DNA from: Arion vulgaris | Taxonomy: Eukaryota > Mollusca > Gastropoda > Stylommatophora > Arionidae | NCBI GenBank assembly: GCA_020796225.1 | Contig: CM036762.1 | Location: 52,661,407-52,725,406, forward strand | Length of the DNA stretch: 64,000 nt | Direction: 5' to 3' | Part shown: positions 21,611-32,699 of the stretch, one piece after another | How positions within the stretch are numbered: the first letter of the stretch is position 1 | Layout: each line of letters opens with the position of its first letter | Position numbers and translations under genes: made by a program | Notes under the pieces: generated by a model | Seen by the model: the letters and a program-made list of their open reading frames with translations, nothing else | The model's database searches: none | What the model was told of the DNA's origin: nothing

Positions 21611-21835
21611 CCTAAGGAACAGTGACTCGGTCTATGAACCGCGACGTTCTAAGTTCGAATCACGCTGCGGACAGTTTGATTGCAAGTTGTTTCGCATGGA
21701 TTTTTGCAAAAGGACGATGGCACCACCCGTTCACAAAGCAATGACAAACTACTGAACGTAATAATGCCTAGAAAAATCACAAACAGCGTTAAAAGCTGGG
21801 GTTGATTCGCAAAGTCCTGTAAAGGATATACAATT
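21611..21835 (+). mobile_element. S6 tRNA-headed SINE
   Basis: Most complete S6 head: tgactcggtctatgaacc, then aagttcgaatcac (B-box-like). Body: ggcaccacccgttcac, caaactactgaacgta and tcctgtaaaggatat. Confidence 0.75.
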
Positions 21836-21844
21836 AAGAGAGAG

Positions 21845-22140
21845 TGTCTTGTATAAATTTCACAGTCTTCTGTAGCTCACACAGTGGTCCTTGTAGTTTT
21901 GTGTTGTTTCACTAGGCCAGTACGTTTGTCTCAGTATATCTTATCTTGAGTAATCTTGAAGTATGTATCCGCAGTCTATAATGCTTGTTTATATGTACAA
22001 ATGGCTAAAATGAAACTTGAATTGTGTACATATGTGACTGCTGATTCGACTGTGTTCTGTTCTGAGGCGCAGAATAATAACTAATCTGTTCATATTTTTG
22101 TAGTAGAATTTTGTTAGTGTTGATAGCTTTATTGTTGGCT
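21845..22140 (-). mobile_element. LE LINE fragment
   Basis: Diverged relative of 19736-20125 (actaggccagtacgtttg, aatcttgaagtatgt, ttctgaggcgcagaat); no open frame. Confidence 0.65.
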
Positions 22141-22227
22141 TGAGTTCTCTATTGTTTCCTCTGATGATGCATTACTGGTACACTCAGCTGCTCATCTATA
22201 GTACCTTTCTTTGCAAGTTAATATGAT

Positions 22228-22448
22228 GTGTCATTGTCTAATTTCCACTGTATACAGAGTCTTCTACAGCAGAACATCAGGAAAGAAGGCGAGAGGAAGA
22301 CCGCGAAATAGATGGTTAGATAGCATAGCAGAATTCTGTCAAAGAGCAAAAAAATACTATCATCCAAGCCACCAAAACAGCGCAAGACAAAAGAGAAAAT
22401 GACAATGAGCAACAACCCGGTAGCAGTGTGACGACAAAGGAAGAAGAA
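22228..22448 (+). mobile_element. LG LINE 3' end
   Basis: Shares the agaacatcaggaaagaagg, gcgcaagacaaaa and caacccggtagcagtgtgac blocks with 48.14-48.61 kb. Peptide signature SGKKARGRPRNRWLDSI. Confidence 0.75.
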
Positions 22449-22464
22449 GTTGTCTAGTACCCTA

Positions 22465-22610
22465 AAGCGTGACAGTATCCACAGCGTGACGGTATCCACA
22501 GCATGACAGTATCCACAGCATGACGGTATCCATAGCATGACGGTATCCACAGCGTGACGGTATCCACAGCGTGACGGTATCCACTGCGTAACGGTATCCA
22601 CTGCATTGTG
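22465..22610. repeat. 17-bp minisatellite
   Basis: Eight or nine units of gtatccacagcgtgacg with transitions at a few positions. Confidence 0.93.
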
Positions 22611-22676
22611 AATGCCCAGTTCAGACAGAATGGACTGTAAAGCTGGCAATTTTCTTATCTGAATGCTAGTAGTGCT

Positions 22677-22846
22677 TCTTCTTCTTCTTCTACTTTGCGT
22701 TCGTTCTTTACGACCAATTTTAATCACTCTTTGTGATATGTTTGATCTTTGTCAAGAATGTGTATACGTTGAACATTGGTTTGGAAGGCCCCCTAAACGC
22801 ATAGACTTCTACACGTTTAGGACACATGCATCCGATTTCAGCCAAA
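22677..22846 (-). mobile_element. 5'-truncated S1 SINE with TSD
   Basis: An 11-bp TSD ctagtagtgct at 22666-22676 and 22847-22857 brackets a copy that lacks the first third of S1. It was therefore truncated at integration, as expected for target-primed reverse transcription. Confidence 0.93.
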
Positions 22847-22904
22847 CTAGTAGTGCTGATCTTGCATCTGACAAAAGTACCACGAGATGTACACTAATAG
22901 TGGT

Positions 22905-23165
22905 GTTCTTCTTCTTCTTCTTCTTCTGTTCTCGAATCCTGTTTGACTCACAGCGTCAGGTCAAGAAGAGATTTCTAAAACGGGCCATTGTATGCGCTTC
23001 GTAGATAGTGTCTTTAGTCACCACTGTTATCTCTGAGGTCCATCTTTTGCGTGGCCGGCCTTTTGCTTTGTACCTATTGTATCGGAGCATATTGCTGCTT
23101 CGATTCGATGGATGTCTGTACCATATTTAGTCTAGACTTTTCCTGTTGGTAATCTGATTGTATGC
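22905..23165 (-). mobile_element. LD LINE 3' end
   Basis: The reverse complement matches 33259-33430 (gcaaaaggccggccacgc, agagataacagtgg, gaaatctcttcttgacc). Ends at a GAA-rich tail. Confidence 0.78.
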
Positions 23166-23385
23166 TTAAGGTTTCCTGTGTAGTCTATATAAACTCCTAC
23201 TTATTTACTGTATTCTGTACTGATTCATCCATGTCAGTATAGAAGTTATCAATGCTCTACTGTTCCAGCTTGCCGGACTAGAAGAGCTAACGTGCCCCTT
23301 TGAACACAAGAACAATGCTGCCAATAACTAATCCAAAACCACGGTCTCGTGCCCCCTGCATGATACGCGGAAGACTATCAGTCTT

Positions 23386-23600
23386 CTTCTTATTTGCGAT
23401 CGGTGTCGTATACCCAGTCTAAACTATGAGATGGGCTGCTTATATGAAGCTGAACGTCAGTTGGAGTTCGCTGGTTCCCCATTGCTTGCTCTGTAACTTC
23501 GTTCATGGGACCATTTTTCATTTCCCTCGTGGGGGGTATGTTGGGCAGGACTGCAGGATGTGTGCTGGAGTCTGTGATTCAAAGAATAACAATGAAATGC
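23386..23600 (-). mobile_element. LP LINE C-terminal fragment
   Basis: Related to 55062-55440: the aaccatgagatggg-type block, gttcatg.g.ccat, and the ctgcaggatgtgtgctgg block. Confidence 0.55.
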
Positions 23601-23829
23601 TGACTTGCAGGCAAACTGAGAACAACTAAAGTTTAATGTTTACAAATGACAGTCATCAGCATTATCAAATAGCTGATGATGCTCGTCCATCACGGGTGAT
23701 GATGACCACACAAATTTTCATCCAAGGGAATGTAGTTGCTCTATGTTTGTCTGCGTGCGCGTAGATGACTAGTGAGCCCGATAAAAAAGTAAAAGTAAAG
23801 AAACCCTTTCATACCTCGTGGTATATAGG

Positions 23830-24262
23830 TCAATACAGTGTTAGGCCTGTATTTTTCATTGACCGTCGGCACACGATGGGTGATGTGGTCAGCATCACGC
23901 CGGCCGCCTTTACTTTCCCAGAACATGTCTGGTACCCAGTTGAGGCTGGGTCGACCTGAGAGCCGTCGTGGTCGGGAAAAATTCCACGAGTGAGCCCGAT
24001 ACGGGCTTGAAATGTTCGTGTACAGTGTGGGCAAGGTATACTTGCAGTTGTGGGAAGTTTTACTGCCTTTCTATTTTGACGTTTTTGCTCCATCCGTGCT
24101 GTTCTACCTGCCTCGCAGGCCGAGGAACCGTGTCGAAGAAGTGTGCGCCAGACTGATCTGTCTTGAGCAGCAATCTCCCAGTTGTTGACATCTATGTCAA
24201 AAGATTTCATCGAGTTCTTGAGTGTATCTTTGAATCGCTTTTTCTGGGCCCCCGTGAGCGTT
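23830..24262 (-). mobile_element. LF LINE C-terminal fragment
   Basis: The minus frame from 24210 encodes NNWEIAAQDRSVWR, then a C2H2-like IPCPHCTRTFQARIGL. The A.DR..W helix followed by a CP.C.R.F..RIGL finger is the usual C-terminus of a large LINE group. Confidence 0.75.
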
Positions 24263-24275
24263 CATCAAATAGCTA

Positions 24276-24380
24276 TAGTCTGTCCATTAATTCGTGAGCT
24301 CGTTTGAAATTGATTTTCTCGAAAACTACCTGTTGGATCTCAGTGATTTTTGCATGCAGCCTTAGAATATCCATGACGCT
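24276..24380. repeat. left terminal inverted repeat, 105 bp
   Basis: Pairs with 26358-26462. Long for a Tc1/mariner relative, whose ends are often 20-30 bp, though longer ends are known. Confidence 0.93.
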
Positions 24381-24752
24381 AAAATAAAGCTAACCAGTAG
24401 TTCATAGATGCTACGGATTTTGCACATCGACGAATTCCTTTGATCTTTTATGACAATTGCAAATACGGGGGCCCAAATTTTAGATTTTACAGTAATCCCT
24501 AGAATTTGTCCATGTCAATTCTATTCATAGGTGTATCTCCATATTAACTTGATAGGTCAAGTAATTAAGTGTGTTGCCCTTTATGTGCAATCGTGAACTT
24601 GGATACAATATGCAACAGTTAGTCCTCCCTTCGGTCACCATTAGACCCCAGGGTGTCTTAACTTCACCACAAATTGTATGATGGTAGACGCATTTGGATA
24701 TGGAAATGTATACGTTGCTATTTCTCAGTCTGTAATCAAAATATGATTTGTA

Positions 24753-26096
24753 TCATCCCGAATCTGACGATTCCATGAGGTTGATAATTGTTACTGGCTG
24801 GACAAATTGTAATCCATCTCGGTGCCAGTACTCGTCTTCCTCTCGGAGCACATGTTCAACACACTTCTTCCAGAACTGCATGTCTATCATTGAGGACTCA
24901 AGTGTCAGAACTTCAACATCACACATTTTAAACGTCCTGTTCTGTTCGGCAACTTGCCCTTTTACTTTAGCCCAGACAAGCTCTATCGGATTGAGGTGAG
25001 CATGATATGGAGGTAGTCGCAAAGACGTGTGGCCGTATTCCGCAATGATTTTGTCAATATGAAACATCTTTGTCTTATTTGTCATCCTCACCAGGTGCAA
25101 CAACTCGGGTTTGAAATATGTATCATCGAAGCTGACATTTTCCTTAGCAAGCCAAGTCCTAATTTGATCTTTTGTATTTGATGCAGTTGGTACTTTGTCT
25201 TCCGCTGATACTGCGTTGTGATAGGATGCATTATCCATTACCAAGCATGATGGTCTGTTTAGAATTGGAAGTAGATCTTTCTCCATCCAGTGCCTGAAAA
25301 TATGTCCATTCATTTCTGTGTGGTAGTCCCTACCGTCAGTACTTTTTGATTGGAAAATAAGTCCAGCGTCATGGACAAGACCTTCTTCACTGCTTCCTGC
25401 ATGTGTTAGTATAATACGCTGGCCTTTGCTGCTTGGTATTTTTCTTTTCTGTTCACCGTCTACTGATTGCCATTCTTTAGCATTGGTGTGGTGAGCATTG
25501 ACCCATGATTCGTCCAAATATACAATATCATAGCCTTGCCTCCGACGCTCACGGATCTGCCTCAGGTATTTACTTCGGGCAGCAATTAAATGTGACTTTT
25601 CACAAATAATATTCCTGCCGCCTATAGTTTTTCTGAAGGTGAAGCCGGCGGCTCTTACAATTTTTCATAGAGTACTTTAAGAAATGTCTATGCTGCAATC
25701 TGATTGCAGTTTTAATTTCAGTTTCCTGAGAGTAACAAGTTGATTTGTCGCAAACATTTTCAAGAGCTCCCGTGTTATGACATCTATGTCAAAGTCGTCA
25801 ATTGTTCTTTTCCTTCCTTGCTTGACATTAGTGCACTTTGTGTCCTGTTTAATCCATCGGGAAAAGGATTCTCGATTCAGACCAAGCGTCAGTTGCGTTC
25901 GTTTCTCAGGGTTATGAATATCGCAATATAGATGACCTCTCTTAGATTCCCTACGGAAGTGTTGGTATAGTAAAACTGTAACCTTCTGCATTGTTATAAA
26001 TGTGCACTTCAGACTCATTATGAATGTGATATCAATGTCAGTTTTGATAAGCCAACAAATATGATACAATAGCTTCATACAAATAGCGAGATACAC
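24753..26096 (-). pseudogene. DDE transposase with two in-frame stops
   Basis: One reading frame on the minus strand: an N-terminal part (26096-25677) with a helix-turn-helix-like segment (NPEKRTQLTLGLNRESFSRW), then a TAA and a TGA within about 15 bases. The same frame is then open to 24753. After the stops it reads KIVRAAGFTFRKT, then the DDE core. First Asp is in YLDESWVN, second in LVMDNASYHN, and the Glu in HLNPIELVW. I count 83 residues between the second Asp and the Glu, far more than the 34 of Tc1. A DD82E group called Sailor has been described (recalled, not checked) and is the nearest category I know. The frame needs no frameshift, only two stops, so decay is slight. The start codon is uncertain. 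Confidence 0.85.
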
Positions 26097-26357
26097 CTAT
26101 AACTATACAACAGTATCCCAATTATAACGTCATATGCTTTCCGCTTTCAAAGTCGACTGGGTTAGGTGCACGGGGATTCGTGAAATTGTTGTTTACTCAC
26201 GATATTTCAATGGTACCATAATGTATTTTTAGAACAAAGCGTCTGTGTACCGTAGATCTGTTACTATTGTGTACAATCCGGTGATGTTGATTTTAATATA
26301 ACCTGAAGAAGAAATATTTCAAACTACATCAAATTTTCTTGGAAAAAATATTTCTCT

Positions 26358-26462
26358 AGCGTCATGGATATTCTAAGGCTGCTTGCAAAAATCACTGAGA
26401 TCCAACAGGTAGTTTTCGAGAAAATCAATTTCAAACGTGCTCACGAATTAATGGACAGACTA
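26358..26462. repeat. right terminal inverted repeat, 105 bp
   Basis: Reverse complement of 24276-24380; TA follows at 26463-26464. Confidence 0.93.
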
Positions 26463-26668
26463 TAGTATTTAGCTGAACATTGCCCCATAACAATCCTTCG
26501 GAATTTCTCTCTCTCTCACATTGACCAGATGTCTAGCCTCTGCAGTCGTTATGCTCACTTCATCAGTTAATTGAATTCATCGTCACCTTGGCCTTCCTCT
26601 TCTTCTCGTTGTAGGGATGATTCCTTCCATAATGGTCCTCTCCAATCCTTTGTGTCTTTTATGTGTCC
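26463..26668 (-). mobile_element. LC LINE fragment
   Basis: Contains tcggaatttctctctctc and the complement of RRRGRPR; continues the LC tail interrupted by the transposon. Confidence 0.7.
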
Positions 26669-26669
26669 A

Positions 26670-27345
26670 AAAACAATCTTCTTCACCCTTCGCCCCTAGG
26701 AGATATAGGTCCGCAACCAAGACCTTCCAAGCACACCTATCCAAGGCCATCTTTTCCAGATCTCTCCACTCTATCCTCATTTTATTGCATTCCGTCTCCG
26801 TGTGTTTCTGGGTCTTCCTTCACTACTATTTCCCTGGGGGCTCCTTAGGAGAGCCTGTCTCGTGATGCTGTCAGGGGGTTTTCTCAGTGTGTGTCCTATC
26901 CATGGCCATCTACTGTCTCTTATCTCTTGTTCCACCTGCCATTGTCCTGCTATATCCCACAGCTCCCTGTTTGTAGTCATGTCATACCATCGCAGATGGA
27001 GTATCCTGCGCAGGCATCTATTGATGAATATCTGCAACTTTAGGTGTTCCCCTTAGTTGTTCTCCATGTCTCCGATCCATATAGAAGGACAGCCATTACA
27101 TTTAAGTTAAATATCATTATCTTAGTTTTATTCCTGATCATTCTTGAACTCCATATGTTCCTCAGAATGGTAAATGCTGATCTTGCCTTTTGTATTCTAA
27201 TTCTAACCCTAACATCTTCATCTGTGCCACCTTGATTGTTAATAACACTTCCCAGATATGTAAATGTGTCAACCTCTTTTAATGGTGCTCCTTTCAATAT
27301 GATTGGGTCTCTAGAATTTACATTTAATCTCACCAAAAGACAGCA
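26670..27345 (-). mobile_element. LB LINE C-terminal fragment
   Basis: Three minus-strand frame blocks in order: FTYLGSVINNQGGTDEDV...LLYGSETWR (27336-27040), FINRCLRRILHLRWYD...RDSRWPWIGHTLRK (27037-26777) and EWRDLEKMALDRCAWK (26780 on). These are the thumb and C-terminal motifs after the reverse transcriptase domain of RTE/CR1-like LINEs. Frameshifts separate the blocks. Confidence 0.85.
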
Positions 27346-27864
27346 CTGTCTTTAAACCAGATGCATCGGACCACAGACATTAAATAAATAGTGCAATGAT
27401 AATGTATTCATAAGGCTTCGTTGCTGCATCTCCAAAAGTTGACTGACTGTTTATGAGAGCCTTGTATACTATTATAGTAATGAAAGGAGAAGAAATAGAC
27501 CGCCAAAACACATGTAAGCATATCCAGGTCAAAGGTAAACTTCGTCTAAATATGTATACATCCGCTTGCTATTTTGGCGCAAAATCGCTTCTCGTATACT
27601 GCAAAGCTAGTAAACAGAAGGGGAGGACATGTTTTCTTTCCTGTAAATATTTGTGTTCATTTAACTTGTGGTGTTTCCTTTATGTGGGCTTTTAAGTTAT
27701 GATTAAGACATATGAACAAAAAGATACGATGGATTCTTAATCCATAATGTTCTTTGTCTTAATAATTTATAGATGTTCTTGTCTGTCCTTTATTTCATTT
27801 TGCCAGAATTCTGTTCTTCTTGTTTTGTGTTTTGGTCTCTGATTCCGCAATGTTGATCATCTTT
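27346..27864. other. no recognisable feature
   Basis: AT-rich; an 80-codon plus frame near 27453 has no motif or splice support. Confidence 0.5.
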
Positions 27865-27904
27865 CTCTCTCTCTCTCTATCTCTATCTATCTCTCTCTCT
27901 CTTT
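27865..27904. repeat. CT/CTAT microsatellite
   Basis: Complement of the GA-rich tail of the following S1b copy. Confidence 0.85.
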
Positions 27905-28258
27905 TACGATCACCTGAAAGACCGATGTACCAGATCTCTCCATAAATTCATTCATGTGGAAATCTGATTCATGCAGCCTTAGCATGGGTGGATTTCGTCA
28001 CATCTTCAGCACCATTTGGAGCTCTGGTGCTTATCATTCGGTGATGTGTCCGGGTTCAGCCAGCATTTACTGGGTTCGTTCTCCGTTAGCCTTTGGCTGT
28101 CCTCAGCCGTTCTGCAAGGCAGCAGGTTGACTTCTACACATTTAGAACACATGCATCCGATTTCAGCCAAACCTCATTAGTCTCCTCTTACGACACGGCA
28201 GGTAGCAGTGGTTCTATTCTTTACACCCCACATTTGGGCGCCGGTAACCACTCGGGCG
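27905..28258 (-). mobile_element. S1b SINE
   Basis: Full-length minus copy: the complement shows the S1 head at 28258 running back to the gtagaagtcaacctgctgcc switch at about 28130, then the S1b-specific half. Confidence 0.82.
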
Positions 28259-28562
28259 ATGTTGATCATCAAACTTGCTTTTAGGATGGTCTACAAGATG
28301 TGTTCTGCGACTGGGTCCAGTAGAATTAGAATCGGTTAGTCTTTCTTAGGAAGTGTGATAAGTGAAAATTAGAAGCATCCGGATGACCAGTAGGACAAGC
28401 AAGCCAACCCCACCTCCAACAGGTGTAGATCAGGACATTTGACTGCGAGATCAATATCTAACGTGGCTCTAGTTAACTTAGGGGGAATGATCTTCCTTAT
28501 GTCGCTTTTTATGTCTGGAGTACAATATAACAGAAGGTATTTGACAGAAAATAAAAACACAT
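28259..28562. other. no recognisable feature
   Basis: Nothing supported between the two SINEs. Confidence 0.45.
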
Positions 28563-28820
28563 CTTCTCTTCTTCTTTCGTTGCGTTCATTCTTTACGACC
28601 AATTTTAATAACTCTTTGTGATATGTTTGATCTTTGCCAAGAACGTGTATACGTTGCACATTGGTTTGGTAGGCCTATAACGCATAGACTTCTACACGCT
28701 TAGGACATGTGCATCCGATTTCAGCCAAACCTCCTGAGTCGCCTCTTACGACATGCGGGGCAGGTAACAGTGGTTCTATTCTTTACACCCCAAATGTGGG
28801 CCCTGGTAACCACTTGGGCG
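28563..28820 (-). mobile_element. S1 SINE
   Basis: Complete minus copy ending ccacttgggcg. Confidence 0.92.
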
Positions 28821-28825
28821 ATAGA

Positions 28826-29205
28826 GAGACATTTCAGAATAAATGTTTAAGAAGAATCCTGCAAATTTTCTGGCCAAATACCATAACAAGTGAGGAGCTT
28901 TTGAAACGAAGAGACTGTGCATCCTTGGAGATCATCATTATGAGACGAAGATGCAGGTGGTTTAGACATGTATGTCGTATGTCAGTGGGGGCATTGGCTA
29001 GGACAGCTCTCAGATGGACAGCGGATGGGAAGAGATGGCCTGGACGTTCAAAGAAACATGGAGAAGAACGGTGGAGAGAGAGTTGAAGGAGTGTGGCCTG
29101 ACGTGGGAGACGGTTAGTGGAAAGGCAGCAGAACGGAAACAGTGGAGGTCTCTTGTGGAAGCTTTATGTGTCAATCGGGACACGAAGAGGATATAGATAT
29201 AGCAG
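28826..29205 (+). mobile_element. LH LINE C-terminal fragment
   Basis: Plus frames give FQNKCLRRILQIFWPNTI, then RRRCRWFRHVCRM, LRWTADGKRWPGR and ELKECGLTWE (one frameshift near 29085). This is the C-terminal thumb of a LINE reverse transcriptase. Confidence 0.8.
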
Positions 29206-29605
29206 AACACAAGCTCCGTTTCATCAAGAACGGATAACAAGTTACTTCCACACTTCATCTTTCCGTCCATGTATATCGTAATATTCTTCTACAGCAAACA
29301 CATTCATATACTGTGCAGAATTGTATACCCTTTGTAAACATCGGCACCCGGGAACTTTATGAGAACACATGAGTTAATCTACAGCAGTACACGGGTTAAT
29401 ACAATACACACCACTTTATGAAATGTGTTTCCTATGACGTCGCAATAACGACCTTCATCTAGGCTACCGCTGCTGAAACATAAGAGCATATCCTTTCTTA
29501 CTGACTGCAGGCTAATATCACCACTATATACTTCCTACAACTTGAGTGGATAAATTCTGTTTTATGTTCATCTCGCGATATAAACGGACCCACAGTACCC
29601 CCTTC
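29206..29605. other. no recognisable feature
   Basis: No repeat block or coding signal supported. Confidence 0.5.
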
Positions 29606-30243
29606 AACAGACACAGTCAAAGAGACAGGAGACTGTGTTACTAATGTGTGCTTGAGTGACACAGTCTAAGAGACAGGAGACTGTGTACTAATGTGTGTTG
29701 AGTGACACAGTCTAAGAGACAGGAGACTGTGTTACTAATGTGTGCTTGAGTGACACAGTCTAAGAGACAGGAGACTGTGTTACTAATGTGTGTTACGGCG
29801 ACACAGTCGAAGAGACAGGAGACTGTTACTAATGTGTTCTGGAGTGACACAGTCGAAGAGAGAGAAGACTGTGTTACTAATGTGTACTAGAGTGACACAG
29901 TCGAAGAGACAGAAGACTGTGTTACTAATGTGTGCTAGAGTGACACAGTCGAAGAGACAGAAGACTGTGTTACTAATGTGTGCTAGAGTGACACAGTCGA
30001 AGAGACAGAAGACTGTGTTACTAATGTGTGCTAGAGTGACACAGTCGAAGAGAGAGAAGACTGTGTTACTAATGTGTACTGAGTGACACAGTCTAAGATA
30101 CAAACGTCTGTGTTACTATTATGTGCTACAGTGACACAGTTGAATAGACAGAAGACTGTGTTACTAATGTGTGCTACAGTGACACAGTTGAAAAGACAGA
30201 AGACTGCATTACTAATGTGTGCTAGAGTGACAGAAAGTGAGAA
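29606..30243. repeat. 48-bp minisatellite with hairpin in each unit
   Basis: About 13 units. Each has acacagtc, a 12-base loop, then gactgtgt: an 8-bp perfect stem. The period of 48 keeps frames open on both strands (MCARVTQSKRQKTVLL-type peptides), a period effect and not evidence of coding. Confidence 0.93.
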
Positions 30244-30327
30244 TATTAGGATGCCCAAGACAAAATATACAGTAGAATAAGTTTAATATATTTATTAATC
30301 TTTCTATCTATCTATTGTGTCTAATCT

Positions 30328-30329
<2 letters not shown>

Positions 30330-30377
<48 letters not shown>
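30330..30377. repeat. CT microsatellite
   Basis: (CT)n, tail complement of the adjoining S1b copy. Confidence 0.9.
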
Positions 30378-30379
<2 letters not shown>

Positions 30380-30696
30380 CCAGACCGACATACCGGATTT
30401 CCCCATAAATTCTATTCGTGTGGAAATCTGATTAATGCAGCCTTAGCATTGGTGTGTTTTACGTCACATCTTCAGCACCATTTGGAGCTCTGGTGTTTAT
30501 TATCCTTCAGCGATGTGTCCGGTTTCAGCCAGCGTTTACTCGGTTCGCTCTCCGTTCTGTAGCCATCTAGTGTTTTTACGGTGTGGGGTAGATAGCCCCA
30601 CCCCAACCTCCTTAGGCGCCTCTTACGACATGCTTGGCAGGTAACAGTGGTTTTATTCTTTACACCCCAAATTGGGCCCCGGTAACCACTCGGGCG
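30378..30696 (-). mobile_element. S1b SINE, internally rearranged
   Basis: Has the S1b 3' half and the S1 head, but the switch region is replaced by a stretch with gtgtggggtagatagcccc, so some of the S1 body is missing. Confidence 0.75.
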
Positions 30697-31212
30697 GTTT
30701 GATCTTCTATCTGCTCTTGGTCTTCTTATCGCATGACTGCCGCTACTATGTCGTTCTACCGCTATTTGCAAGCCTGCCTCACTTTCTATCTATCTGTTGT
30801 CTGTTCTTCTATCTGCTCATGCTTGACTTTTTGCATGACTGTCACTCTGTCATTCTATCTCTGTTTTAATTTCTACCAATCTATATACGTGTCTGTCCGT
30901 CGGTCTTTCTGTCTTATATCTATCTATCTATGTCTGCCAAGCAGTCTATCACGGTCCTGGGAGCAAAAACATCGAGTCACAAAACAGTTGTCAACTTTTT
31001 CTGATCAATAACTGGACACTATACAACATCTTAGGGTCTTCCACCAACCAAAAAAAAAAACAAACCACATTCTCTTCTTTACAATAAACTTGAAGCTACT
31101 ATGAATGATGTGCGTATGTATGCTATACATGTACACCTCTGTGTTTGTATGCTGTTTTTTCGTCTCAAATATACAACCACAATAAGCTTATCCCATGTGT
31201 TTGTACATAGAT
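30697..31212. other. TCTA-rich interval
   Basis: Pyrimidine-rich with scattered tctatct runs; no gene supported. Confidence 0.5.
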
Positions 31213-31466
31213 CGCCCGAGTGGTTACCGGGCCCAAATTTGGGGTGTAAAGAATAGAACCACTGTTACCTGCCACGCATGTCGTAAGAGGCGACTAAGGA
31301 AGTTTGGCAGAAATCGGATGCACATGTCCTAAACGTATAGGAGTCTATGCGTTTAGGGGCCTACAAACCAATGTGCAACGTATACACGTTCTTGGCAAAG
31401 ATCAAACATATCACAAAGAGTGATTAAATTGGTCGTAAAGAACGAACGCGAAGAAGAAGAAGAAGA
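31213..31466 (+). mobile_element. S1 SINE, full length
   Basis: cgcccgagtggttaccggg start, GAA tail of five units. Confidence 0.93.
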
Positions 31467-31812
31467 CGTACAAAAACTGTTCAAGCGTAACTGACCTGAT
31501 TATTCTGTCTTCAACAGCTGACGCTTTATAAAAGACTTCTCAGTAAAGCTCTTTACTTGGAGAGCTAGCTGGCTATGTTCTTGAAAACGCTCGTTGTATA
31601 GGGCTAGGCAATGGGTGCTGTATGAAATAAGGGTATGTTGTTCAAATCCAATATTTGGTATTATGGTGTTTTTTTTGTGGAAGCCCCAAATAACTTGTAC
31701 AGTGTTTTTGTATTGATCCTATTCATAGGCTTATTTTCTTTCTCTTGGGTTCTTAAAACTTATAACTCTCCACTTTTTCTGATCGACGTGTGTGTTGTTA
31801 ACTTGTGCATTA
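31467..31812. other. no recognisable feature
   Basis: Nothing supported. Confidence 0.45.
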
Positions 31813-32068
31813 CTTCTTCTTCTTCTTTGCGTTCGTTCTTTACGACCAATTTTAATCACTCTTTGTGATATGTTTGATCTTTGCCAAGAACGTGTATACG
31901 TTGCACATTGGTTTGGTAGGCCCCTAAACGCATAGACTTCTACACGTTTAGGACACGTGCATCCGACTTTAGTCAAACCTCCTTAGTCGCCTCTTACGAC
32001 ATGCATGGCAGGTAACAGTGGTTCTATTCTTTACACCCCAAATTTGGGCCCCGGTAACCACTCGGGCG
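31813..32068 (-). mobile_element. S1 SINE, full length
   Basis: Very close to consensus throughout. Confidence 0.94.
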
Positions 32069-32699
32069 ATCTTGTGGGTTAAATCCTCTTTAGAGAGTGT
32101 AGGCCTTTTATTTTTGCTTACTTATGTTCATAGTTCATATGTACGGTTCCAACTTCACAGCAACGGGTCACCCCATAATTGCTCCGTTCCTGTGCCAACG
32201 AAAATCACACGAAATTACTTATGTGATACTTTACACACGTGTCTTTGTCCTTCATTCACGTTAACTCCAAATTTACTTAGTATCACTGCAGCCTACCCGC
32301 GGTTGCCTCCAGATCTGGTCTGACCATCTCAGATTTGTACATTTCCGTACAACGCACTTTGTTTGATCGACTTGTGTTATTAATGTTACTAAGGCAGAAA
32401 GACCGACGGATAGACAGGTTTATAGATTAGTAGAAATGCAAGTAGAGATAGAATGACAGAGTGACAGTCATGTAAACAGACAAGTATGAGCAGATAGACT
32501 ATCAGACAACAGATAGGCAGATAGATAGAAACATTTATCGTGGATTAAATTCTCTTTAGGCCGAGACACGCCCTCTCAACCTAAGGAATAACATTTTTTT
32601 TGTGGTTATATCAGAGTGCGTAGGCTAACAAACATTGAAAAATAAGACTTAACTATTGCTAGTAATACAGCAGTCAGGCTTTACATGCCTGGGAGCATT
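32069..32699. other. no recognisable feature
   Basis: The segment 32600-32650 resembles 1390-1440 (gagtgcgtaggctaac...), so part is old repeat. Confidence 0.45.

Larger units (their letters stand above)
24276..26462 (-). mobile_element. IS630/Tc1/mariner-type DNA transposon, complete ends
   Basis: A 2187-bp element bounded by 105-bp terminal inverted repeats at 24276-24380 and 26358-26462. They begin tagtctgtccattaattcg and end at catgacgct, with only two or three mismatches seen. TA flanks both ends, the target of this superfamily. The only coding unit is the minus-strand transposase. The right flank is an LC LINE fragment and the left flank ends caaatagc, matching the LC tail, so the target was probably LC. 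The high identity of the ends suggests modest age. Confidence 0.92.

Noticed and set aside
23741..24156. Plus-strand frames opposite the LF fragment
   Set aside because: The minus strand carries the recognisable A.DR..W and C2H2 motifs; the plus frames are shadows.
29783..30258. Open frames of about 100 codons on both strands
   Set aside because: The 48-bp repeat period is divisible by three, which keeps all unit frames open; no start or splice support.
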